NCBI RefSeq assembly: GCF_913055165.1
Contig: NZ_CAJXJS010000023.1
Coordinates: forward strand, 1 to 59,642
DNA length: 59,642 bases
Direction: 5' to 3'
Origin: an uncultured Devosia sp.
Lineage (GTDB): Bacteria > Pseudomonadota > Alphaproteobacteria > Rhizobiales > Devosiaceae
Below are positions 1-8,276 of this stretch, piece after piece. Below the pieces are notes generated by a model. It did not search any database, was not told the DNA's origin, and worked only from the letters and a program-made list of their open reading frames with translations. A program made the translations under genes and the position numbers. Position 1 is the stretch's first letter; each line of letters opens with the position of its first letter.

Positions 1-391
1 TGGCGGCAATCGCAGGGTCGCGGCGCGAGCGTTCGATGAGTTCGGCCATGATGCTGAGCCGTTCCGGCGCCTCGAACAGGGATTCGATGACGTCCTCGAT
101 CTCCATGCGCAGCAATTCCAGCCCGGTGCATCCCTCACGCGATCGCCGCATGCCCTGGTCGCGGAACTCCTCCTTCAGACTATGAGCAACCAGCGCCACC
201 AGCGCTTCCTTGCTGGGAACGTGATAATGGAGCGTGGCGATGTTGATCCCGACCCGGGCGGCGATGTCGCGCGTCCGCAGGCCTTCGAGACCCCGTTCGA
301 CAATAAGCGCCCGCGCCGCTCGCGCGATGGCAAGCCGGCGTTCATCACCACTTTCCCGTTTCGGACAATCCGCACGCATGGGAGCCTGCAT
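1..391 (-). CDS. TetR/AcrR family transcriptional regulator (partial)
   Basis: Reading the reverse strand from an ATG at 389-391 gives 130 codons that run off the left edge, so the C-terminus is missing. The N-terminus has the TetR winged arrangement: a helix with AIARAARALIVERG, then the HTH at about residues 40-60 (RTRDIAARVGINIATLHYHVPSKEAL). Family members are homodimeric repressors that usually control a neighbouring gene or themselves, and the ligand domain, mostly absent here, sets the effector. It is divergent from ilvA and a perfect palindrome sits just upstream, which suggests autoregulation. The ligand cannot be inferred. The TetR fold is secure; the exact start is less so because a second ATG lies four codons in. 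Confidence 0.85.
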   Translation of the reverse strand, partial: MQAPMRADCPKRESGDERRLAIARAARALIVERGLEGLRTRDIAARVGINIATLHYHVPSKEALVALVAHSLKEEFRDQGMRRSREGCTGLELLRMEIEDVIESLFEAPERLSIMAELIERSRRDPAIAA

Positions 392-410
392 ATACCTACT
401 CCAGAAGCTA

Positions 411-428
411 ATCAATCACTTGATTGAT
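411..428. promoter_or_regulatory. Palindromic operator upstream of the TetR gene
   Basis: ATCAATCA and TGATTGAT form a perfect 8-bp inverted repeat with a 2-bp spacer, 20 bp upstream of the TetR start codon. TetR dimers commonly bind palindromes of this size over their own promoter. The assignment to this regulator is inferred from position. Confidence 0.55.
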
Positions 429-552
429 ATATTGCTGATCTGCGCCTCGGGCAGCTTCCGGCACACCCCACCCATGCTTTCCCACGCCGCCAGATTGACA
501 ATTCCGGCCAGGAGGCGTCCTTCACGTCTCACAACGCCGATCGGGACCTGCC

Positions 553-2073
553 ATGACCGACTATGTCCGCAAAATCCTGACCTCTTCGGTCTACGAGGTC
601 GCCGAACAGACCCCTCTCGAGAGAATGGAACTGCTCTCGGCCCGGCTTGGCCGCATCATTCTGGCCAAGCGCGAAGATCTGCAGCCAGTCTTTTCCTTCA
701 AGATCCGCGGGGCACATAACCGTATCGTGCACCTCACGGCTGAAGAGCGCGCCCGCGGGGTGATTTGTGCCTCGGCCGGCAACCACGCCCAAGGCGTGGC
801 ATTGTCGGCAACGCGACTCGGCATCCGTGCGGTCATTGTCATGCCCACCACCACACCTGCCATCAAGGTCAATGCCGTCAAGCGACTGGGCGGGGAAGTG
901 GTGCTGTTCGGCGAAGGCTTCGATGCGGCCCGCGCCCACGCCGTGGCGTTGGCGGACAAGGATGGCCTGGTGTTCGTGCACCCCTTCGACGACCCGGACG
1001 TCATTGCCGGGCAGGGCACGGTGGGGCTCGAAATCATGCGGCAGCATCCCGAGCCGATCGGGGCGATCTACATTCCTGTCGGGGGTGGTGGCCTTGCCGC
1101 AGGCATCGCCAGCTTCGTCAAGTTCCTGCGTCCCGAAATTCGCGTCATTGGCGTCGAACCGGACGACGCGGCCAGCATGAAGGCCGCCATCGCGGCGGGA
1201 AGGCCGGTGCCACTCGATCAGGTCGGCCTGTTCGCCGATGGCGTTGCCGTGCGCCAGGTGGGTGATGAAACCTTCCGGATCTGCCGGGACCTTCTTGATG
1301 ATATCGTCACCGTCTCGGCAGACGAAATCTGCGCCGCCATCAAGGACATTTTCGACGACCACCGCGCCATCACCGAGCCGGCAGGCGCCCTGGCGCTGGC
1401 CGGATTGCGACGCGACATCGAGGCAGGCAACGCGCCCCCCGAGGGGGCACTGATTGCCATCAACTCCGGCGCCAATGTCAATTTTGATCGCCTGCGCCAT
1501 GTCGCCGAGCGGGCTGAGATCGGCGAGCGGGCCGAGGCTCTTCTGGCTGTCACCATTCCGGAGCGGCCGGGGAGCTATCGGGCGTTCATCCGACTTGTTG
1601 GCAATCGCGCCATCACCGAGTTCAACTACCGCTATCGCGCCGGCGACAAGGCGCGCATCTTCGTTGGCGTGAAGCTATCGCGCGGCGATGCGGAAAAGCG
1701 CGAAATCATCGACCTGCTGCAGGCCAATGATCTGTCTGTCACCGACCTGACCGACAATGAGGTCGCCAAGCTTCATGTCCGCCACATGGTGGGTGGCCGG
1801 GCCGCGGGCCTTACGGACGAAAAGGTCTTCCGCTTCGAATTTCCCGAGCGGCCGGGCGCATTGCTGCAATTCCTCGAGGGGCTGAACGATGCGTGGAACA
1901 TTTCGCTGTTCCACTATCGCAATCACGGCTCCGACTATGGGCGGGTGCTGGTGGGCGTACAGGTGCCGCCCGAGACCAGTGACGACTTCTTCGCCCATAT
2001 CGATGCCGTCGGCTTTCCCTATTGGGATGAAACCGAGAACCCTGCCTATCGGCAATTTCTGCATTCGGACTGA
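553..2073 (+). CDS. ilvA: Threonine ammonia-lyase, biosynthetic (IlvA)
   Basis: This cytoplasmic PLP enzyme deaminates L-threonine to 2-oxobutanoate, the committed step to isoleucine. The PLP lysine is K50 in FSFKIRGA, and the glycine loop that cradles the cofactor phosphate is at residues 177-180 (PVGGGGLAAG). The 506-aa length matches the long biosynthetic form. Two ACT-like regulatory subdomains follow the catalytic core, beginning near residue 336 (PERPGSYRAFI) and 430 (PERPGALLQFL); in the family these carry isoleucine inhibition and valine activation. The start ATG follows a GGGA element. No other ilv gene is adjacent, so it appears to be monocistronic. The short catabolic TdcB form is excluded by the two C-terminal ACT-like repeats. 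Confidence 0.95.
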   Translation: MTDYVRKILTSSVYEVAEQTPLERMELLSARLGRIILAKREDLQPVFSFKIRGAHNRIVHLTAEERARGVICASAGNHAQGVALSATRLGIRAVIVMPTTTPAIKVNAVKRLGGEVVLFGEGFDAARAHAVALADKDGLVFVHPFDDPDVIAGQGTVGLEIMRQHPEPIGAIYIPVGGGGLAAGIASFVKFLRPEIRVIGVEPDDAASMKAAIAAGRPVPLDQVGLFADGVAVRQVGDETFRICRDLLDDIVTVSADEICAAIKDIFDDHRAITEPAGALALAGLRRDIEAGNAPPEGALIAINSGANVNFDRLRHVAERAEIGERAEALLAVTIPERPGSYRAFIRLVGNRAITEFNYRYRAGDKARIFVGVKLSRGDAEKREIIDLLQANDLSVTDLTDNEVAKLHVRHMVGGRAAGLTDEKVFRFEFPERPGALLQFLEGLNDAWNISLFHYRNHGSDYGRVLVGVQVPPETSDDFFAHIDAVGFPYWDETENPAYRQFLHSD

Positions 2074-2242
2074 AACCGGGCGTGGCCCGACATTAGTTTG
2101 AAATAAACCGCATCTATAGCGGACCGACCTATTTCCGCCATCACACCATTGCATTTGCGTGTGCAAGGGGCACATTGTCGAGCAAGCGCGCGGGGCCAGC
2201 TGTGCCACCTGCGCGCAAGTCATTTCGAGGGACACAAACACG

Positions 2243-3469
2243 ATGATCAGAATGATCAAGACCACCGGCCTGATGACCGCCACCGGACTTGCCGCCTTTG
2301 CGTTCGCGCAGCCGGCCATGGCGCTGGACGCCCAGACTTTCGTTGACCGCGTCGCGACCGTCTACAAGGCCATGGGCTACGACATGAGCTTTGGTGAAGC
2401 AACCGCTTCTGGCGATACCATCACCGTCGATGGCGTGACGGTGACCATGACCGGCATGGACCCGATGGCCCTTGATACTGAGCTGACATTCTCCGGCGTG
2501 GTGGAGAATGAGGACGGCAGCTATTTCGCCGACAGCCTGACCGTTCCTGACGTCGATGTGGATTTCGGCGACGAACATGCCGGTCACCTGACCCTTGTCG
2601 ACATCGTCGCCGAAGATCTCTGGCTCCCGCCGGAGGGCCAGACCAGCGCCGAGGTGCTGGTGCAGGTGGTTGGCCGCATGGCGACCGGGCCGCTGACCGT
2701 CACCCGCGATGGCGTCGAGGTCATCAAGATCGACAGCATGGAAGCGACGTCCGAATTCGCCTATGACGCCGACGATGCGCTCGAATCCATCCATTCGACC
2801 GTTTCTATTGCCAATATCTGGGCCGATCTCAGCACCGTTGGCGAAGAGGAACCGGAAGCCGGCGCGGTGATCGCCGCCCTTGGTCTGACCAATATCAGCG
2901 GCAACGTCACCCAGACCGTGGATTGGACCATGGCCGACGGCCGCATGGCCTTTGAGCAATTCCTGATCGATTTTGCCGATATCGGCGCGCTCCAGTTCAC
3001 CGCCGACATTTCCGGCTTCACCCTGGAGACGCTCGACAAGCTCTATGCAATGCAGGCGAGCGACCTCGACCCGACCAGCGAAGAGGCCCAGGCCCAGCAG
3101 ATGATGGCCGGCATGGAGATTGCCCAGAACCTGACGATCTCCGGCATGTCGCTGCGTTATGACGATGCCGGTCTGGCACCCAAGCTGCTCGACATGTTCG
3201 CCGCCCAGTCCGGCGCCGATCGCGCCAGCTTCGTGGAAGGCCTCAAGGCCATGGTCCCGGCCATGGTCGCCGAAAGCGGCGTGCCCGCCCTCAATGATGT
3301 CGTCGTGCCGCCGGTGACCGACTTCCTCGACAATCCGCAGAGCCTGGAAGTGGCCGTCAAGCCGCCCTCCCCGACCTCTGTGCTGGTGATCGCCGCCGCT
3401 GCCGCCAACCCGGCCGGCCTGATCCAGGCCCTGGGACTGACGGTGACGGCCAATACCAAGACCAAGTGA
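2243..3469 (+). CDS. Exported protein of unknown function
   Basis: I do not recognise this 408-aa protein. The chosen ATG at 2243 gives a textbook Sec signal peptide: two positive residues, a hydrophobic stretch (GLMTATGLAAFAFA) and a likely cleavage after PAMA. The open frame extends 28 codons further upstream, but that extension has no signal-like character. The mature part is acidic and rich in Asp, Thr and Val, with a repetitive alternating pattern in the first half (for example SGDTITVDGVTVTMTGMDP) that suggests beta strands. No transmembrane segment, catalytic motif or cysteine is evident. It stands alone between ilvA and a strong terminator. A periplasmic or outer-membrane-associated role is the most that can be inferred. 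Confidence 0.8.
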   Translation: MIRMIKTTGLMTATGLAAFAFAQPAMALDAQTFVDRVATVYKAMGYDMSFGEATASGDTITVDGVTVTMTGMDPMALDTELTFSGVVENEDGSYFADSLTVPDVDVDFGDEHAGHLTLVDIVAEDLWLPPEGQTSAEVLVQVVGRMATGPLTVTRDGVEVIKIDSMEATSEFAYDADDALESIHSTVSIANIWADLSTVGEEEPEAGAVIAALGLTNISGNVTQTVDWTMADGRMAFEQFLIDFADIGALQFTADISGFTLETLDKLYAMQASDLDPTSEEAQAQQMMAGMEIAQNLTISGMSLRYDDAGLAPKLLDMFAAQSGADRASFVEGLKAMVPAMVAESGVPALNDVVVPPVTDFLDNPQSLEVAVKPPSPTSVLVIAAAAANPAGLIQALGLTVTANTKTK

Positions 3470-3476
3470 TCGTGAT

Positions 3477-3502
3477 GCGGGGCCTTCGGGCCCCGCAGTT
3501 TT
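3477..3502 (+). terminator. Rho-independent terminator
   Basis: GCGGGGCC pairs perfectly with GGCCCCGC around a TTCG tetraloop, followed by AGTTTT. It starts 7 nt after the stop of the exported-protein gene. Confidence 0.88.
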
Positions 3503-3544
3503 CCCGCTGATGAAGCCTTCACCCTTTTGTGCCATTATAGGCCA

Positions 3545-4246
3545 ATGACCGCATTAGCCCGCCCCCGCCAGAGCCTCGACCACGTTACCGACTGGGTCTT
3601 CGACCTCGACAACACGCTCTATCCACGGGAATGCAATCTGTTCGCGCAGATCGATACGCTCATCACCCATTATGTGATGGAGGTGACCCGGCTCGATTTC
3701 GACGCGGCAAGGGCTCTGCAGAAGGACTACTATCGGGACTTCGGCACCACGCTGAACGGTCTGATGCATCGGCATGAGATCGACCCGGACCACTTTCTCT
3801 CGACCGTGCACGCCATCGACTATTCGCCCGTCGATCCGCATCCCGATCTGGTCGAGGCCATTGCCGCCCTGCCCGGCCGGAAGTTCATCCTCACCAATGG
3901 CGACACCGGCCATGCGCGCGCCGTTCTGAAACGGTTGGGCGGGGACCATTTGTTCGAACATGTACACGACATCCGCGCCATGACCTTCGTGCCCAAGCCG
4001 CACCGGCAGGCCTATGATGGGTTTTTCGCCCTGCATGGGATCGACCCGACCCGCGCCATCATGTTCGACGATCTGGAAAAGAACCTGGTCGTGCCGCACG
4101 AGCAGGGCATGGCGACCGTTCAGGTGGTAGCGGCCGAAGGCTTTGTCCACGAACAGGTGGAAGCCTGGGAATTGGGCCGCACCACGGAACCGCATGTGCA
4201 TCACGTCACCGGCGACCTGGCGGGCTTCCTGCGCAACCTGCCCTGA
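3545..4246 (+). CDS. HAD-superfamily pyrimidine 5'-nucleotidase
   Basis: This cytoplasmic HAD phosphatase (subfamily IA, 233 aa) probably dephosphorylates pyrimidine mononucleotides. Motif I is FDLDNTLYP with nucleophile D20 and acid/base D22. Motif II is the threonine in LTNGD, motif III the lysine in VPKPHRQAY, and motif IV is MFDDLEKN. DLDNTLYP together with the LTNGD motif is characteristic of the YjjG/SDT1-like pyrimidine nucleotidase group found in many alphaproteobacteria. I chose the ATG at 3545; an in-frame TTG at 3527 would add six residues but lies very close to the preceding terminator. It is monocistronic. Confidence 0.88.
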   Translation: MTALARPRQSLDHVTDWVFDLDNTLYPRECNLFAQIDTLITHYVMEVTRLDFDAARALQKDYYRDFGTTLNGLMHRHEIDPDHFLSTVHAIDYSPVDPHPDLVEAIAALPGRKFILTNGDTGHARAVLKRLGGDHLFEHVHDIRAMTFVPKPHRQAYDGFFALHGIDPTRAIMFDDLEKNLVVPHEQGMATVQVVAAEGFVHEQVEAWELGRTTEPHVHHVTGDLAGFLRNLP

Positions 4247-4293
4247 GACAGACACACTGTCCAAAAGGCAATGCAGGCAATCATTTGTCCCTA

Positions 4294-4311
4294 TTCCCGC
4301 TGACGCGGGAA
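4294..4311 (+). repeat. Short intergenic inverted repeat
   Basis: TTCCCGC and GCGGGAA form a 7-bp stem with a TGAC loop, 17 nt before the ABC exporter start codon. There is no T-run, so it is a weak terminator candidate at best; it could fold in the 5' leader of the next gene. Confidence 0.35.
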
Positions 4312-4328
4312 CTGGCTAGATTGCCCTC

Positions 4329-6206
4329 ATGACCGACCTGCCCGGGCGCCGACCGCCGCCCATTCCCGACAGCAGCCCGACAATCCGCGACCAGCTCGAC
4401 AATCTCGCGCATCTGGGGCGGCTGATCGCGCAAATCTGGCGCACCAGCAAGGGACTGACCACGGCCAGCCTCGTGCTGCGCCTCTTGGCGGCCCTGCAAC
4501 CGGTCGCCGTGCTCTATGCCGCCAAGCTGATCGTCGACGAGGTGGTTCGGCTCTCGGCCATCACGCCGCCCGGCCCCGGTATTCTCGACTGGTGGAACGC
4601 GGGGCTCCTCAACGCGATTCTCGGTTATCTGCTGCTCGAACTGGCGCTGGTGCTGGCCAATGACATCATCGCCCGCGCGACGGGCCTCGTCGATTCGGTA
4701 CTGTCCGAACTCCATTCCAACCAGGTCAGCGTCGAGTTGATGCAGCATGCCGCCCGGCTGGATCTGGCCCATTTCGAAAGCGCCGAGTATCAGGATCGGC
4801 TGGAGCGCGCGCGCCGCCAGGCCGCCGGACGCAATGCGCTCTTGAGCCAGATCTTCGGGCAGGCACAGGATATCCTGACTGTCATTACCCTGGCGGCGGG
4901 CCTCTTCCTCTACGCCCCCTGGCTGATCCTGCTGCTGCCGCTGAGCTTCATCCCCTCGGTCTGGGGCGAGGCGCGATTCAATTCCCTGGCCTATATGCTC
5001 AGCCGCTGGCGCACCCCGGAGCGGCGCGAACTCGAATATCTGCGCCATATCGGGGCCAGCGCCGAGACCGCCAAGGAGGTCAAGCTCTTCGGGCTGGGCG
5101 ACTATCTCGTCACCCGTTTCAAGAAGCTTGCCCAGCAGATTTTCATCGAGAACCGCCGCGTCGCCACGCTGCGCGCCGGCTGGGGCGCGGTCTTTGCCGC
5201 CATTGCGAGCCTGGCCTATTACGCCGCCTATGGCTACATCGTCTGGCGCACCATCACCGGCGCCTTCACCCTGGGCGACCTGGCCTTTCTCTCCGGCTCG
5301 TTCTTGCGGCTCAATGGTCTGTTCCAGCGCATCCTGCTCGGCTTCACGGCCATTGCCGGGCAATCCATGTATCTGGACGATCTGTTTTCCTTCTTCGAGA
5401 TTGAGCCGACCGTTCTGCCCCCGGCCAATCCCAAGGTCTTTCCGGCGCCGATCCGAAACGGCATCGTCTTTGACAATGTCGGGTTCAAATATCCCGAGAC
5501 CGACAATTGGGTGGTGCGCAATCTCTCCTTCACCCTGCCGGCCGGGGAGACCCTGGCGCTGGTGGGCGAGAACGGCGCTGGCAAGACCACCATCGCCAAG
5601 CTTTTGACCCGCCTCTACGACCCCAGCGAAGGACGCATCACCATTGATGGCGTCGACCTCAGGGATATGGCGCCCAATGACATTCATGCCCATGTCGGCG
5701 TGATCTTCCAGGATTTCATCCGCTACAGCTTCACCGCCCGCGACAATATCGGGGTGGGCCGCATCGAGGCACGCGAGGACCAGATGCGCATCGACACCGC
5801 CGCCGAGCAGAGCCTGGCCGACGGGGTCATAGCCAAACTGCCCAAGGGCTATGACCAGCAATTGGGGCGGTTGTTCCGCCAGGGCCGCGACCTCTCGGGC
5901 GGTGAATGGCAGAAAGTGGCCATTGCCCGCGCCTATATGCGTGACGCGGAACTCATCATTCTGGACGAGCCCACCGCCGCGCTCGACGCCAAGGCCGAGG
6001 CCGACGTTTTTGCCCGCTTCAAGGGGCTGGCGGCCGGCAAGACCGCCGTCATTATCTCCCACCGCTTCTCCACCGTGCGCATGGCCGACCGCATCCTGGT
6101 GCTCGACAATGGCGCCATTCTCGAAGCCGGCACGCATGAGCAATTGGTAGCGCTCAAGGGCCGCTATGCGGAACTCTTCGAGCTGCAGGCGGCAGGGTAT
6201 CGGTAG
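4329..6206 (+). CDS. ABC exporter, fused permease and ATPase
   Basis: The protein has 625 aa. The N-terminal half is a type I exporter transmembrane domain with several hydrophobic segments, for example around residues 45-70, 90-115, 180-215 and 280-310. The C-terminal half is a nucleotide-binding domain with Walker A GENGAGKTT (413-421), signature LSGGEWQK (from 522), Walker B ELIILDEP and the switch histidine in ISHRFSTV. Such half-transporters work as dimers in the inner membrane. The substrate cannot be read from the sequence; lipid, peptide and drug exporters share this form. It ends 58 nt before the ars operon operator and does not look coupled to it. Confidence 0.9.
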   Translation: MTDLPGRRPPPIPDSSPTIRDQLDNLAHLGRLIAQIWRTSKGLTTASLVLRLLAALQPVAVLYAAKLIVDEVVRLSAITPPGPGILDWWNAGLLNAILGYLLLELALVLANDIIARATGLVDSVLSELHSNQVSVELMQHAARLDLAHFESAEYQDRLERARRQAAGRNALLSQIFGQAQDILTVITLAAGLFLYAPWLILLLPLSFIPSVWGEARFNSLAYMLSRWRTPERRELEYLRHIGASAETAKEVKLFGLGDYLVTRFKKLAQQIFIENRRVATLRAGWGAVFAAIASLAYYAAYGYIVWRTITGAFTLGDLAFLSGSFLRLNGLFQRILLGFTAIAGQSMYLDDLFSFFEIEPTVLPPANPKVFPAPIRNGIVFDNVGFKYPETDNWVVRNLSFTLPAGETLALVGENGAGKTTIAKLLTRLYDPSEGRITIDGVDLRDMAPNDIHAHVGVIFQDFIRYSFTARDNIGVGRIEAREDQMRIDTAAEQSLADGVIAKLPKGYDQQLGRLFRQGRDLSGGEWQKVAIARAYMRDAELIILDEPTAALDAKAEADVFARFKGLAAGKTAVIISHRFSTVRMADRILVLDNGAILEAGTHEQLVALKGRYAELFELQAAGYR

Positions 6207-6228
6207 GGCGGTACGCCCCCTCACCGTC

Positions 6229-6266
6229 TTGCAACTGTCACAATATATCGATAAATCTCGATATAT
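6229..6266 (+). promoter_or_regulatory. ars promoter with overlapping ArsR operator
   Basis: TTGCAA at 6229-6234 and TAAATC at 6252-6257 are spaced by 17 bp. A perfect 9-bp inverted repeat, ATATATCGA (6243-6251) and TCGATATAT (6258-6266), brackets the -10 hexamer exactly. This is the classical ArsR arrangement, where the dimer covers the -10 region. The right arm runs into the arsR start codon at 6265, so the transcript would begin at or next to the AUG. Confidence 0.75.
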
Positions 6267-6618
6267 GGATGATACAGCAATCATAGAGGCTCTCGCCGCC
6301 CTCGCCCAGCCGACGCGCCTGGCGGCCTTCCGGCTGGTGGTCGAGCACGAGCCCGACGGCCTGGCGGCCGGCGAAATCGCGCGCCGGCTCGACGTGCCAC
6401 AAAACACCATGTCGACCCATTTGTCGCAGCTGGCCCGCGCCGGCCTGCTGGTGGCCGACAAGCACGGGCGCACCATCATCTATCGCGCCCAGATCGACCA
6501 CATGCGTGAGGTGATGGGCTATCTCGTCAATGATTGCTGCGGCGGCCGCCCTGAACTCTGCACGCCGCTGATTGAAGACATCACCCCCTGCTGCGTTCCC
6601 GAGGAGGTTCGCCAATGA
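6265..6618 (+). CDS. arsR: ArsR family arsenite-responsive repressor
   Basis: A 117-aa winged-helix repressor that would release the ars operon on binding As(III). The HTH is around residues 36-62 (AGEIARRLDVPQNTMSTHLSQLARAGL). The alpha-3 CxC motif of the plasmid R773 type is missing; instead C91, C92 and C99 occur in NDCCGGRPELC. That matches the C-terminal three-cysteine arsenite site known from Acidithiobacillus ArsR. A further C109-C110 pair follows. The open frame continues upstream, but MDDTAIIEALAALAQPTRL is the normal family start. No Shine-Dalgarno precedes it and the operator overlaps the ATG, which points to a leaderless transcript. It overlaps the next gene by ATGA. Confidence 0.92.
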   Translation: MDDTAIIEALAALAQPTRLAAFRLVVEHEPDGLAAGEIARRLDVPQNTMSTHLSQLARAGLLVADKHGRTIIYRAQIDHMREVMGYLVNDCCGGRPELCTPLIEDITPCCVPEEVRQ

Positions 6619-7151
6619 CCGACGACCAGACTGACCGCGTCTACAATGTGCTCTTCCTGTGCACCGGCAATTCTGCCCGCTCCGTTCTGGGCGAGGCGAT
6701 CATGAACGCTGTTCCCGGCGGCAAGTTCCGCGCCTTTTCGGCCGGCAGCCAGCCAAAGGGTGAGGTCAATCCGCTGACCCTGCATACGCTCAAGGAAATG
6801 GGCCTGCCCACCGAGGGCTATCGCTCCAAATCCTGGGATGAATTTGCCACCCCCGACGCGCCCAAGCTCGATTTCGTCTTTACCGTCTGCGACGACGCGG
6901 CCGGCGAAACCTGTCCCTTTTGGCCCGGCCAGCCCATGACCGCGCATTGGGGCGTTGCCGATCCGGCCGCCGTCGAGGGCAGCGAATTGGACAAGGTCAA
7001 TGCCTTCCGCGACGCTGCCAATTATCTGCGCCGCCGCATCGAGGTCTTCACCGCCTTGCCGCTGGCCACCATCGACAAGATGTCGCTCGAGACCAAGCTC
7101 AAGGACATCGGCAAGCTCGAAGGCGCCACTGACAAGGCCACCAATGACTGA
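6615..7151 (+). CDS. arsC: Arsenate reductase, low-molecular-weight phosphatase type
   Basis: This cytoplasmic enzyme would reduce arsenate to arsenite, probably with thioredoxin. The P-loop CX5R is C16-TGNSA-R22 near the N-terminus (VLFLCTGNSARS), as in low-molecular-weight tyrosine phosphatases and the Bacillus/Staphylococcus ArsC. C92 and C100 (VCDDAAGETCPFWPG) are placed like the Cys pair that relays the disulfide in that family. At 178 aa it is longer than the usual ~135-140 aa; the extra sequence is a C-terminal helical tail. It sits inside a tightly overlapped arsR-arsC-aqpS-arsC operon. A second, unrelated arsenate reductase follows two genes later. Confidence 0.92.
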   Translation: MTDDQTDRVYNVLFLCTGNSARSVLGEAIMNAVPGGKFRAFSAGSQPKGEVNPLTLHTLKEMGLPTEGYRSKSWDEFATPDAPKLDFVFTVCDDAAGETCPFWPGQPMTAHWGVADPAAVEGSELDKVNAFRDAANYLRRRIEVFTALPLATIDKMSLETKLKDIGKLEGATDKATND

Positions 7152-7815
7152 TCGCCTGCGCAAGCTCACCGCCGAGGCTCTCGGCACCGGCATCCTTGTC
7201 GCCACCGTGGTCGGATCTGGCATCATGGCGCAGCGCCTGACCGGCGATATCGCCTTGGCGCTCTGGGCCAACACGGCGGCGACTGGCGCCATTCTCGTGG
7301 TGCTGATCGGCCTGTTCGGGCCGATCTCCGGAGCCCATTTCAACCCGGCCGTGACCCTGGTCATGGCCCTCAAGCGCCAATTGAGTGCTGCCGATGCCGG
7401 GCTCTATGTCGTCGCGCAGATCTGCGGCGCCATGCTGGGCACTCTTCTGGCACACCTGATGTTCGACCTGCCGCTGGTCTCGGCCTATGCCGACCCGCGC
7501 AATGGCGCCAGCCAATGGCTGAGCGAGGCCGTCGCCACATTCGGTTTGCTGCTGACCATCCTGGTGTCGCTCAAACACTCTGCCGGGCAGATTGCCCTGC
7601 GCGTCGGCCTCTACATCACCGCCGGTTACTGGTTTACCGCTTCGACCTCCTACGCCAATCCCGCCGTCACCATCGGCCGGGCGCTGACCGCAAGCTTTTC
7701 TGGTATCGGTCCCGCCGACGTGCCAGGCTTCATCATCGCCCAGATCATCGGTGCGCTTGCGGCCATGGGTCTTGCGGCCTGGCTGTTGCGCTATCCTTCG
7801 GAGCATTCAGCATGA
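7144..7815 (+). CDS. aqpS: MIP-family aquaglyceroporin of the ars operon (AqpS-like)
   Basis: A 223-aa inner-membrane channel of the major intrinsic protein family. The two NPA half-helix motifs are present as HFNPAVT and YANPAVT, and six hydrophobic segments surround them. In Sinorhizobium the ars-operon channel AqpS replaces an active pump and lets arsenite made by ArsC leave down its gradient. The same job is inferred here because no ArsB or Acr3 gene lies in the cluster. The ATG at 7144 overlaps the arsC stop by 8 nt, and its own stop overlaps the next gene by ATGA, so all four genes are translationally coupled. Confidence 0.9.
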   Translation: MTDRLRKLTAEALGTGILVATVVGSGIMAQRLTGDIALALWANTAATGAILVVLIGLFGPISGAHFNPAVTLVMALKRQLSAADAGLYVVAQICGAMLGTLLAHLMFDLPLVSAYADPRNGASQWLSEAVATFGLLLTILVSLKHSAGQIALRVGLYITAGYWFTASTSYANPAVTIGRALTASFSGIGPADVPGFIIAQIIGALAAMGLAAWLLRYPSEHSA

Positions 7816-8231
7816 GCGTCACCATCTACCACAACCCCGATTGCGGCACATCGCGCAATACCCTGGCCATGATCCGCGGGGTCGGCATTGAACCGAACGT
7901 CATCCTCTATCTCGAAAACCCGCCCGATCGCACCCGACTGGTCGACCTGATTAGCCGCGCCGGTCTTTCGGTCCGCGACGCCATCCGCGTCAAGGATACC
8001 CCCTATTTCGAGCTGGGCCTCGATAATCAGGACCTTTCCGACGCCGAGTTGATCGAGGCCATGCTGGCCGACCCCATCCTGATCAACCGGCCATTTGTCG
8101 AAACCGCCCATGGCGTGCGCCTCTGCCGCCCCTCCGAAGTGGTGCTCGACATCCTGCCTGAGGCACTGGGCATTCCCTTCACCAAGGAAGACGGCGAAGT
8201 GGTAATCGACGCCGATGGCAATCGCGTCTGA
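7812..8231 (+). CDS. arsC: Arsenate reductase, glutaredoxin type
   Basis: A 139-aa member of the ArsC/Spx thioredoxin-fold family that reduces arsenate with glutathione and glutaredoxin. The catalytic cysteine is C11 in HNPDCGTSRN, equivalent to Cys12 of E. coli plasmid ArsC. The arginines in the RPFVETAHGVRLCRPSE region correspond to the family's anion-binding residues. It overlaps the channel gene by 4 nt and closes the operon. Having this class and the phosphatase-like class in one operon gives two electron routes for the same reaction. Confidence 0.92.
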   Translation: MSVTIYHNPDCGTSRNTLAMIRGVGIEPNVILYLENPPDRTRLVDLISRAGLSVRDAIRVKDTPYFELGLDNQDLSDAELIEAMLADPILINRPFVETAHGVRLCRPSEVVLDILPEALGIPFTKEDGEVVIDADGNRV

Positions 8232-8276
8232 CTGGTCAGCCACGCCGAAGCGCCCTAACTATTGGCGACCAAGCCA

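Noticed and set aside
4281..6479. A 732-codon open frame on the minus strand opposite the ABC exporter
   Set aside because: It is a shadow of the real gene: low-complexity Gly/Gln/Glu/Asp-rich composition, no domain, and no ribosome binding site, a common result of high third-position GC.
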